Below are positions 6,409-14,286 of a stretch of DNA of 16,416 nt, in pieces. Position 1 is the stretch's first letter. Each line of letters starts with the position of its first letter. The DNA comes from Bacteroidota bacterium. Its GTDB lineage: Bacteria > Bacteroidota > Bacteroidia > Bacteroidales > F082. The translations under genes and the position numbers were made by a program. The DNA lies in assembly GCA_002686705.1 (NCBI GenBank), contig NYYH01000093.1:1-16416 (forward strand), read 5' to 3'. The notes under the pieces are model-generated. The model was not told the origin of the DNA. It made no database searches and saw nothing but the letters and a program-made list of their open reading frames with translations.

Positions 6409-7983
6409 ATGAGTAACATTAAAGAAATAAACAGGCGTCGAACTTTTGCCATTATCAGTCATCCTGATGCGGGGAAGACTACCTTAACAGAAAAGTTACT
6501 ACTTTTTGGAGGTGCAATTCAAGTAGCTGGTGCGGTAAAATCAAATAAGATAAAAAAAACTGCTACATCCGACTGGATGGAAATTGAACGGCAAAGAGGT
6601 ATTTCTGTAGCTACTTCTGTAATGGGTTTTGAGTACAAGGGCATCAAAATAAACATCTTAGATACTCCAGGCCACCAGGATTTCCAGGAAGATACTTTCA
6701 GGACATTAACAGCAGCCGATAGCGTTGTTGTTGTAATTGATGTAGCAAAAGGTGTAGAGCCTCAAACTGAAAAACTTGTAAAAGTTTGTAGGATGAGAAA
6801 TATTCCGATAATTGTTTTCATCAATAAAATGGATAGGCCCGGAAAAGATGCGTTTGATCTATTGGATGAGATTGAACAAAAATTACATATTAAAGTTACC
6901 CCTTTGAGTTGGCCAATTAATATGGGGCCTGGCTTTAAAGGCGTTTATAATATATTTTCAAAGTCACTTAATCTATTCTCGCCCGGCAAACAGATTATTG
7001 AGGAAGGTGTTTCTATTAACGACATATCTGACTCAGATGTTGATGAATATCTTGACGAAGACGCTGACAAACTAAGAGAAGATGTTGAACTTATTGAAGG
7101 TGTGTATCCTAAATTTGTTGCAATTGATTATCTTGATGGCAATATTTCACCGGTATTTTTTGGCAGTGCCCTTAACAATTTTGGTGTTAAAGAACTTCTT
7201 GACAATTTTATTGAAATAGCTCCTCCTCCAATTGGAAGAGAAAGTGATGAAAGATTAGTTTTGCCTGAAGAGAATCAATTCAGTGGTTTTGTTTTTAAGA
7301 TACATGCTAATATGGATCCTAATCACCGGGACCGTATTGCTTTTGTCAGAATTGTTTCCGGAACTTTTAAAAGAAATACTTATTATCAGCATGTTCGATT
7401 AAACAGGAAACTGAAATTCTCTAGTCCTACGGCATTTATGGCTCAAAAAAAATCTATTGTGGATGAAATGTACCCTGGAGATATTGTTGGACTGCACGAT
7501 ACCGGTAATTTTAAAATAGGTGATACTATTACCGAAGTCGAAAATTTAAATTTTAAAGGTATGCCCAGTTTTTCGCCTGAGCTTTTTAAATATGTTGAAA
7601 ATGCTAATCCAATGAAAGCAAAACAACTTGCCAAAGGAATCGACCAACTTATGGACGAAGGTGTTGCTCAGTTGTTTACCGGAAAACATACTGGAAGGAA
7701 AATTATTGGAACCGTAGGTGCTTTGCAATTTGAAGTAATTCAATATCGATTAGAACATGAATATGGAGCAAAGTGCAGATACGAAAATATTGTACTATAC
7801 AAAACTGCATGGTTTAAAAGTGGCAATGAAGAGCAATTGAAAGATTTCAGAGCAAGAAAAGCAAATCAAATTGCGCTTGATAAAGAAGGACGGGAGGTAT
7901 TTTTAGCCGACTCACAATTCTCACTTCAGATGGCGCAACAGAAATATACCGATATTGAATTTTATTTTACTTCTGAGTTTTAG
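6409..7983 (+). CDS. prfC: Peptide chain release factor 3 (RF3)
   Basis: RF3 is the cytoplasmic GTPase that removes RF1 and RF2 from the ribosome after peptide release. The 524 residues match the family length. GTPase motifs are complete: P-loop HPDAGKTT (18-25), the switch I region RGISV (63-67), DTPGHQD (85-91) and NKMD (139-142). Domain II (beta barrel) and the RF3-specific C-terminal domain follow, the latter ending in a [10 protein letters not shown] segment. The ATG is preceded by a strong promoter. The stop lies only 16 bases from the stop of the convergent minus-strand gene at 8000, with no visible terminator between. Confidence 0.97.
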   Translation: MSNIKEINRRRTFAIISHPDAGKTTLTEKLLLFGGAIQVAGAVKSNKIKKTATSDWMEIERQRGISVATSVMGFEYKGIKINILDTPGHQDFQEDTFRTLTAADSVVVVIDVAKGVEPQTEKLVKVCRMRNIPIIVFINKMDRPGKDAFDLLDEIEQKLHIKVTPLSWPINMGPGFKGVYNIFSKSLNLFSPGKQIIEEGVSINDISDSDVDEYLDEDADKLREDVELIEGVYPKFVAIDYLDGNISPVFFGSALNNFGVKELLDNFIEIAPPPIGRESDERLVLPEENQFSGFVFKIHANMDPNHRDRIAFVRIVSGTFKRNTYYQHVRLNRKLKFSSPTAFMAQKKSIVDEMYPGDIVGLHDTGNFKIGDTITEVENLNFKGMPSFSPELFKYVENANPMKAKQLAKGIDQLMDEGVAQLFTGKHTGRKIIGTVGALQFEVIQYRLEHEYGAKCRYENIVLYKTAWFKSGNEEQLKDFRARKANQIALDKEGREVFLADSQFSLQMAQQKYTDIEFYFTSEF

Positions 7984-7999
7984 AAACCACAAAGTTTGC

Positions 8000-9853
8000 T
8001 TACTTCACAACCATTTTCTTTGTTATCGAGCTATTTCCAATTTCGACTGTGTAGAAATAAATTCCTGCATCTAAACTACTAACATCAATATCAAAAGTGT
8101 GGGTAAGTGAGTTGTTAGTAGCACTTTCCTGATGGACAACCTGACCCAGAATATTACCAATGCTTAGGCTAATCACGCCATTTATTTCGGTTGTCACCAA
8201 AATTTCAGTAAAATTTGTTGCCGGATTGGGTGAATTTTGTGAAACTGTTGGATAATGACAAAACTTTTTTTCATCAATACTAATAGGATTACATGGGTTG
8301 CCCGTCGACAAACTATAGTCATCAATATACCAATAATTAATATAAGGATTAGAAAACTCGGCAAAAACAAAAGGTATTTCATATTCGTAACCGTTCCCAG
8401 ATTCATATTCAAAAACATACTGACTCATGCATCCAAAGAATGCACTAAACCAATAAAGACTTAATGCCGTGACATTTTCAACTTCCGTATAAGTGCTTTC
8501 AGATGCACAATACCCTAAAGTAAATATATTTGGGTTAATATTACCCTCAGCACCATCAAGGTCTGTATCAATCCATGAGAAAAACAAAGCAGCTCCATCA
8601 AAAGAGGAGGCAGCATAAGGACGGTTATATTGAGCTACACCCCCTATATCACCATCAAGAAAAATATTATCATATAAAGGATCTGCAACCCATGTATCGC
8701 CCCCATCGTCAGAATAAACATGCCATGTTGCCATAGTACCTTCATTTGGATACCATCCATCTTCAGTACCAAGTGCAATTATACCTGTAATATGTGGATT
8801 ACCATTATAATCAACAATTATATCTGCATGGTAACCTAAGTTATAATAAATTTCATCCCTGTTAAATCCTGCTCCATATACCTCCTCCATAACTTCATCA
8901 GACCAATAATTTTTTATGGACTCTATACCATCAACACCTCCAAGTTGCACATGAATAGGATCGCTCCAACTTACACCGCCATCAATGGTTTTCAAAAGCA
9001 CGGGATGATAATTTGTATATGGTTGTGGATCACTTTCTGAATCACTTAAAATCATTATATATCCAGTTTGTCCGTCTGGCGCAAATGCAATTTTTTCATC
9101 GTTGATTCCGTCTAGTGGAGCAAGAAAATCAAAAATTGTATCCTGATATTGAACCGTCCCATTATCAACCGTAGCGTTGCTAACTAATAATTGTCCATTA
9201 TAATTATTATCAATAGGCTCAGTCTTTATTCCCACATTCCAGGCAACACCCTGTTGCGTAATCGTAAATGCATTAGTTACATCAAACTCAGCACTATCAA
9301 TTACGTGATTTACATATGAGAAGTTAGGTGTAGAAGTATTTGTAAGTATATTAACTCCATAACTTAGTCCATTGGTTATACTATTAAAATAAGTATAATA
9401 TGCATCATCAGGATTGGTATTACCTTCTTCGTTAATAATCCCTCCCTGTGCAAAGGACAAATCTAAATCAGGTACATTAATAACATTATTTATGGACCAT
9501 GTTGATCCCCCATCTGTTGAAACATCAAAATTCAATGCTGGGATTTCATCAATACCTTTATGAGTAAATACCACGCTATTCAGATTTGGGTCAGCCCAAA
9601 GGTAGGTTCGTGAATTTCCTTGAAAACCATTAATATTATTCGATTGCCCAAGAGGTATATAAGTTGTGCTGCTACCTGCTGCTTGTTCTTTTGCGATATC
9701 AGGTTTAGTAACTGTTCCAATATTAGATTTGCTTTTGGGTACTTTTTCAGGTGCAGAATGAACAGGAAACTCTGTACTCCTAAGAACATGTTTTTGAGCA
9801 CTAATTGTACTAGCAAAAATAATTGTAAATGCAATTAACAGTAGCTTTTTCAT
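8000..9853 (-). CDS. T9SS-secreted Asp-box protein, paralogue 1 (most diverged)
   Basis: This 617-residue protein begins with a signal peptide (about 1-19, likely cleavage after ISA) and ends with a type A T9SS sorting tail (about 537-617: SQNSPNPATN, then NILGQVV, GIYFYTVE and final KKMVVK). That predicts export across both membranes and surface attachment or release. Three Asp-box motifs (SxDGGxTW type) lie at 112-119, 289-296 and 381-388, suggesting a sialidase-like beta-propeller. Between boxes 2 and 3 is the block NYWSDEVMEEVYGAGFNRDE (315-334) shared by all four paralogues. Unlike the others it lacks the ARTIMASEKPA segment after the signal peptide, and the stretch before the tail differs (it has Cys residues at about 521 and 532). 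It is the last member of the array and convergent with prfC. Biochemical function is unknown. Confidence 0.88.
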   Translation of the reverse strand: MKKLLLIAFTIIFASTISAQKHVLRSTEFPVHSAPEKVPKSKSNIGTVTKPDIAKEQAAGSSTTYIPLGQSNNINGFQGNSRTYLWADPNLNSVVFTHKGIDEIPALNFDVSTDGGSTWSINNVINVPDLDLSFAQGGIINEEGNTNPDDAYYTYFNSITNGLSYGVNILTNTSTPNFSYVNHVIDSAEFDVTNAFTITQQGVAWNVGIKTEPIDNNYNGQLLVSNATVDNGTVQYQDTIFDFLAPLDGINDEKIAFAPDGQTGYIMILSDSESDPQPYTNYHPVLLKTIDGGVSWSDPIHVQLGGVDGIESIKNYWSDEVMEEVYGAGFNRDEIYYNLGYHADIIVDYNGNPHITGIIALGTEDGWYPNEGTMATWHVYSDDGGDTWVADPLYDNIFLDGDIGGVAQYNRPYAASSFDGAALFFSWIDTDLDGAEGNINPNIFTLGYCASESTYTEVENVTALSLYWFSAFFGCMSQYVFEYESGNGYEYEIPFVFAEFSNPYINYWYIDDYSLSTGNPCNPISIDEKKFCHYPTVSQNSPNPATNFTEILVTTEINGVISLSIGNILGQVVHQESATNNSLTHTFDIDVSSLDAGIYFYTVEIGNSSITKKMVVK

Positions 9854-9878
9854 ATTTAATGTTTTTAGGTTATAGCAC

Positions 9879-9909
9879 CAAAGTTACAATAAATAAAAAG
9901 GACGAACAA
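9879..9909 (-). promoter_or_regulatory. Promoter of paralogue 1 (TTG-N20-TAACTTTG)
   Basis: On the minus strand, TTG (9909-9907) and TAACTTTG (9886-9879) are 20 bases apart, matching the Bacteroidota consensus. The ATG follows 25 bases later. Confidence 0.6.
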
Positions 9910-9964
9910 CTTAGTGCATAATAAAATAAGACCTAAGAAATCAAATAATGGTTGTCATTTAAAT

Positions 9965-9998
9965 AAAAAAAGGCTGCCAAAACTGACAGCCTTTTTTT
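9965..9998 (-). terminator. Rho-independent terminator after paralogue 2
   Basis: The stem GGCTG/CAGCC extends into A/T tracts on both arms, with one internal mismatch and a small A-rich loop. Reading leftward it ends in a T-run, 16 bases past the stop of the 10015-11952 gene. The A/T arms are symmetrical, so it could also work in the other direction. Confidence 0.85.
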
Positions 9999-10014
9999 AA
10001 TAATATTAGAATGC

Positions 10015-11952
10015 TTATTTCACAAGCATTTTCTTTGTTATCGAACTCTTTCCAATTTCAATTGTGTAGAAATAAATCCCTGATTCCAAATTGCTAACAT
10101 TTACATTAAAAGTGTGTGCAAGTGCGCTGTTATCTACACTCTCCTGATGAACAACCTGTCCAAGAATATTATTAACTCTTAGGTTAATAACACCTGATGT
10201 TTCTGTTGTTACCAGAATACTAGTACTATTAACAGCTGGGTTAGGACTATTTTGAGAAACTACAAAGTTAGCCAGTCCTTCATGACTATCAATTCCAACT
10301 AACATTGGTATTGTAAAACCTTTAATGTAATAGAAATTCATTTCAGCAGCCGGGTCACCTGGCACAGTGTATTCGGTAAACACAAATGGAATTTCAATGT
10401 CCCACGGACCACCATTATCTTCACTAAAGACATATTGAGACATTGAGCCATAAAATGCGCTGAACCAATAGAGGCTTAATGCTGTTACATTTTGAACTCC
10501 ACCTTCGTAATAAGTATTATCCTCAGAATCATAACCTGTTACAAAAATATTTGGGTTAGTATTGGCTTCAGCACCTTCAAGGTCGGTATCAATCCAGGAA
10601 AAGAATAGATAGTGTCCATCCATGGTTGATGCAGCATAAGGACGGTTATACATAACTAAACCTGCTGGTTCGCCTTGAAGCCAAATATTGTCGTACAATG
10701 CGTCAGCAGCCCAAGTTGCACCACCATCATCTGAATAAACATGCCATGTGGCCATTGTACCTTCATTTGGATACCAGCCTTCTTCTGTGCCAAGAGCAAT
10801 TATACCAGTTATATGTGGATTACCCTGACCATCAACAATAATATCACATTGGTAACCCATATTATAATAAATCTCATCCCTGTTAAATCCGGCACCATAA
10901 AGTTCTTCCATAATTTCATCAGACCAATAATTTTTTAAAGTTTCATTACCATCTTCACCGCCAAGTAGAACATGAATTGGATCGCTCCACGAATCACCTC
11001 CATCAGTAGTTTTGAGTAATATTGGGTGATAATTTGTATATGGTTGTGGATCACCTTCCGAATCACTCATAACGAGTATGTATCCGGTTTGCCCATCAGG
11101 GGCGAATGCAATTTTAGAATCGTTCATTCCGTCGAGAGGCGCAAGAAAACCTATCAATTCTTCTTCATAGACTATCACACCACCATCCATTTCTCCTCTT
11201 CCAAGTATTAGATCACCGGTATATTCAGCACTACCACTACTTAAATCCACACTAGGTTCAAGATACCAAGCTACTGCTTGTTGGGTAATTGTAAAGGCAT
11301 CAGGAACAGTCCTGTAGTAGCCAGGTTCGAATCCTAAATTTACTTGAGAAGGATTAGATGGATCGGTTTCAGTAAGTACATTAGAACCATATGCATATCC
11401 ACCCCAGATATTGTTAGTATTAATAATCGTTGCAATAAAATAAGCATAGTGCGCATTAGCGGGATCCGTATTCCCTTCAGGGTTTATTATTCCTCCCTGA
11501 GGGTATCTACCTGCTGCTTCAGGATATTGAGGTCCAGGCCCTAAAGGTGTATAAACCTGCACATTGGTTTCCCATGTAGCACCACCATCGGTTGATACAT
11601 CATAAGAAACACGACTATTACCTTCAACTTCAGTACCACCTGTCATACGGTGAGTAAACACAACACTATTAAGGTTGTTATCGGCCCATAAATAGGTTCT
11701 TGGACCGAAGTAAAAACCGTAAGCATTGCCTGCCTGGCCAATTGGGATATATGTGGCAGACACTCCATTAATAGTTTCGGTTTTAGGGGCAGGCTTCTCG
11801 CTTGCCATTATTGTTCGAGCACTTTGTTGAGGTGCTTTTTCCAACAATAATTCTGTATTAGGTGCTTTTGTACTTCTTACTACATGCCTGGTTTGTGAAA
11901 AGGAAGTTAAACCAATTGCGAAAGCTAATACAGTAAGTAATAATTTTTTCAT
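10015..11952 (-). CDS. T9SS-secreted Asp-box protein, paralogue 2
   Basis: The 645-residue protein has a signal peptide (1-19, then QTRHVVRSTKAP), Asp-boxes at 120-127, 315-322 and 407-414, and a T9SS type A tail from about 565 to the final KKMLVK. The central block NYWSDEIMEELYGAGFNRDE is at 341-360. A unit after the third box reads DNIWLQGEPAGLVMYNRPYA (421-440). It is nearly identical in paralogue 4 but different in 1 and 3. The segment between about 205 and 270 varies strongly among paralogues and may form exposed loops. No sialidase catalytic residues could be assigned. The gene has its own terminator. Upstream I see only TAATTTTA (12040-12033) as a weak -7-like sequence, so its promoter is uncertain. 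Confidence 0.88.
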   Translation of the reverse strand: MKKLLLTVLAFAIGLTSFSQTRHVVRSTKAPNTELLLEKAPQQSARTIMASEKPAPKTETINGVSATYIPIGQAGNAYGFYFGPRTYLWADNNLNSVVFTHRMTGGTEVEGNSRVSYDVSTDGGATWETNVQVYTPLGPGPQYPEAAGRYPQGGIINPEGNTDPANAHYAYFIATIINTNNIWGGYAYGSNVLTETDPSNPSQVNLGFEPGYYRTVPDAFTITQQAVAWYLEPSVDLSSGSAEYTGDLILGRGEMDGGVIVYEEELIGFLAPLDGMNDSKIAFAPDGQTGYILVMSDSEGDPQPYTNYHPILLKTTDGGDSWSDPIHVLLGGEDGNETLKNYWSDEIMEELYGAGFNRDEIYYNMGYQCDIIVDGQGNPHITGIIALGTEEGWYPNEGTMATWHVYSDDGGATWAADALYDNIWLQGEPAGLVMYNRPYAASTMDGHYLFFSWIDTDLEGAEANTNPNIFVTGYDSEDNTYYEGGVQNVTALSLYWFSAFYGSMSQYVFSEDNGGPWDIEIPFVFTEYTVPGDPAAEMNFYYIKGFTIPMLVGIDSHEGLANFVVSQNSPNPAVNSTSILVTTETSGVINLRVNNILGQVVHQESVDNSALAHTFNVNVSNLESGIYFYTIEIGKSSITKKMLVK

Positions 11953-12064
11953 GATTTTAAATTTAATTAATAATAAAAGAATTTTAAAGAGTCATTATGA
12001 TAAAAGGACATAACGATTCTTTATTCAGTTGCTAAAATTACGTAAATAAATTTAAAAATCACAG

Positions 12065-12094
12065 AAAAAGGCCGCCTGTTTAGGCAGCCTTTTT
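12065..12094 (-). terminator. Rho-independent terminator after paralogue 3
   Basis: The arms AAAAAGGCCGCCT and AGGCAGCCTTTTT form a 13-pair stem with one mismatch and a GTTT loop. It lies 22 bases past the stop of the 12117-14060 gene. The core is almost identical to the terminator at 14233-14267. Confidence 0.88.
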
Positions 12095-12116
12095 AAATAA
12101 GAATCTTTTTAAACGC

Positions 12117-14060
12117 TTATTTTACAAGCATTTTCTTTGTTATCGAACTTGTTCCTATTTCAATTGTATAGAAATAAATTCCTGATTCCAGGTTGCTGAC
12201 ATTTACATTAAATGTATGTGCAAGTGCACTATTACTTACGCTCTCCTGATGTACAACCTGACCAAGAATATTGCTAATTCTTAAGTCAATAACACCTGCT
12301 TTTTCTGTAGTTACCAAAATGCTGGTACTATTAGTTGCCGGGTTAGGGCTATTTTGAGATACTGAGAAATTAGCTAATCCTTCATGACTATCAATATCAA
12401 CAGGCATGGGCAATGAGAATCCTTTAACGTAATAGAAATTCATTTCTGCAGCAGGATCACCGGGTACGGTGTACTCTGTAAACACGAATGGGATTTCACA
12501 ATTCCATATTTCCGCAGGTTCATCAAGATCAGCAAAAACATATTGTGACATTGAGCCATAAAATGCGCTAAACCAGTAGAGGCTTAATGCTGTTACATTC
12601 TGAACTCCACCTTCGTAATAAGTGTGATCTTCAGAATCATAACCTACTACAAAAATATTTGGGTTAGTATTGCCTTCGGCACCTTCAAGATCAGTATCAA
12701 TCCATGAGAAGAATAGATAATGTCCATCAATTGTTGAAGCAGCATAAGGACGATTCCACTGACCTAACCCACCAATATCGCCATCAAAGAATATATTATC
12801 GTATAATGGATCAGCAACCCATGTGCTACCACCATCATCTGAATAAAGATGCCAAGTAGCCATAGTACCTTCACCAGGATACCAAGTACCTGCATCAGTA
12901 GCAAGAGCAATTATACCTGTAACATGTGGGTTACCTTTTGAGTCTACAATAAGATCAACAGAATAACCCATGTTATAATTTATCTCATCCCTGTTATATC
13001 CGGCTCCATAAACCTCTTCCATAGTTTCATCAGACCAATAATTCTTTATAGTTTCATTCCCATCTTCACCTCCAAGCAATATGTGAACAGCATCGCCCCA
13101 TGTATCACCGGCATCAGTAGTTTTGAAAAGGACTGGGTGATAATTTGTATAAGGTTGAGGATCACTTGGTGTGTCACTCATAATAAGCATATATCCGGTT
13201 TGGGCATCAGGGGCAAATGCAATTTTACAGTCGTTAATACCGTCAAGAGCTCCAAGAGCTTCCATTAAACTTTCTTCAATAACTAATTCACCATCCTCTA
13301 TCTCACCTCTTCCGACTATTAGTTCTCCGGTGTAGTCGTAGGTTTCAGGATTATCAAAGCTACCATCAAAATACCAGGCAACAGCATCCTGAGTTACAGT
13401 ATAAGCATCAGGTATAAGTCGATAATAACCATCTCCGGTAGTTAGGTTAACCTGTGATGGATTAGGAGGATCGGTTTCTGTTAGTACGTTTGAGCCATAT
13501 CCATAACCACCCCAGTTACCATTTGTCATATCAAGTGTAGCAATAAAATAAGAATAGAATGCATTAGCAGGATCTGTATTTCCTGCCGGGTTGATTATTG
13601 CACCTTGAGGATATCTACCTGCAGCATCAGGATACTGCGGACCAGGTCCTAAAGGTGAATATACATGTACATTGTTTGTCCAGGTAGTGCCACCATCAGT
13701 TGATACATCATAAGCAATACGACTGTTACCTTCAACCTCTGTACCGCCTATCATACGATGTGTAAAAACAACACTGTTAATATTCGGATCGGCCCAGAGA
13801 TAAGTTCTTGGATTTCCGTAAATACCATAAGTATTACCAGCTTGTCCTAGCGGAATAAAGGTAGCAGCAACTCCGTTCAGAGTTTCAGTTTTTGGGGCAG
13901 GCTTTTCGCTTGCCATAATGGTTCGAGCACTCTGCTGTGGTGCCTTTTCCATCAATACTTTCGAATTTGGAGCTTTGGTACTTCTTGCCACATGCTTAGT
14001 TTGTGAGAAAGAAGAAAAACCAATTCCAAAAGCTAATACAGTAAGTAATAATTTTTTCAT
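12117..14060 (-). CDS. T9SS-secreted Asp-box protein, paralogue 3
   Basis: The 647-residue protein has the same layout as paralogues 2 and 4: signal peptide (about 1-19), the ARTIMASEKPAPKTET segment (45-60), a first Asp-box near 120-127, a second near 316 and a third near 409, then a T9SS type A tail ending KKMLVK. After the third Asp-box it reads DNIFFDGDIGGLGQWNRPYA, the version shared with paralogue 1. Its central block has Tyr-to-Asn changes (NRDEINYN) not seen in the others. The ATG context (AAAATCATG) is the same as in paralogues 2 and 4. Function unknown; predicted surface or secreted beta-propeller. Confidence 0.88.
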   Translation of the reverse strand: MKKLLLTVLAFGIGFSSFSQTKHVARSTKAPNSKVLMEKAPQQSARTIMASEKPAPKTETLNGVAATFIPLGQAGNTYGIYGNPRTYLWADPNINSVVFTHRMIGGTEVEGNSRIAYDVSTDGGTTWTNNVHVYSPLGPGPQYPDAAGRYPQGAIINPAGNTDPANAFYSYFIATLDMTNGNWGGYGYGSNVLTETDPPNPSQVNLTTGDGYYRLIPDAYTVTQDAVAWYFDGSFDNPETYDYTGELIVGRGEIEDGELVIEESLMEALGALDGINDCKIAFAPDAQTGYMLIMSDTPSDPQPYTNYHPVLFKTTDAGDTWGDAVHILLGGEDGNETIKNYWSDETMEEVYGAGYNRDEINYNMGYSVDLIVDSKGNPHVTGIIALATDAGTWYPGEGTMATWHLYSDDGGSTWVADPLYDNIFFDGDIGGLGQWNRPYAASTIDGHYLFFSWIDTDLEGAEGNTNPNIFVVGYDSEDHTYYEGGVQNVTALSLYWFSAFYGSMSQYVFADLDEPAEIWNCEIPFVFTEYTVPGDPAAEMNFYYVKGFSLPMPVDIDSHEGLANFSVSQNSPNPATNSTSILVTTEKAGVIDLRISNILGQVVHQESVSNSALAHTFNVNVSNLESGIYFYTIEIGTSSITKKMLVK

Positions 14061-14112
14061 GATTTTAGTTTTAATTTAACATCTCTTTAACTATCTTCTC
14101 ATTTCGAAGTAT

Positions 14113-14120
14113 CAAATATA
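14113..14120 (-). promoter_or_regulatory. Possible -7 box of paralogue 3 (TATATTTG)
   Basis: TATATTTG on the minus strand lies 52 bases before the ATG at 14060. Its flanks resemble those of the matching box before paralogue 4, so the promoter was duplicated with the gene. No TTG is seen at the right distance. An alternative TAACTTTG box lies farther up at 14208-14201. Confidence 0.45.
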
Positions 14121-14232
14121 GTATAATATTATCATAATTGAATTAATAGTTATTTAATATTAATGTTTACTTAAGATTGAATTCCTGAACTTATTAACGT
14201 CAAAGTTATAATAAATTAACTAAAAAGCCAAT

Positions 14233-14267
14233 AAAAAAAGGCTGCCTGTTTAGGCAGCCTTTTTTTT
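14233..14267 (-). terminator. Rho-independent terminator after paralogue 4
   Basis: The arms AAAAAAAGGCTGCCT and AGGCAGCCTTTTTTT form a perfect 15-pair stem with a four-base GTTT loop. It starts 19 bases beyond the stop of the 14287-16227 gene. It is the best-preserved of the three related hairpins in the array. Confidence 0.9.
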
Positions 14268-14286
14268 AAAGAATAACTAAAAATGC

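Larger units (their letters stand above)
14061..14286. other. Intergenic region between paralogues 3 and 4
   Basis: This 226-base AT-rich spacer holds the terminator of paralogue 4 (14233-14267) and two candidate -7 boxes for paralogue 3. I see no reading frame or RNA gene in it. It is longer than the 161- and 164-base spacers between the other array members. Confidence 0.6.
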
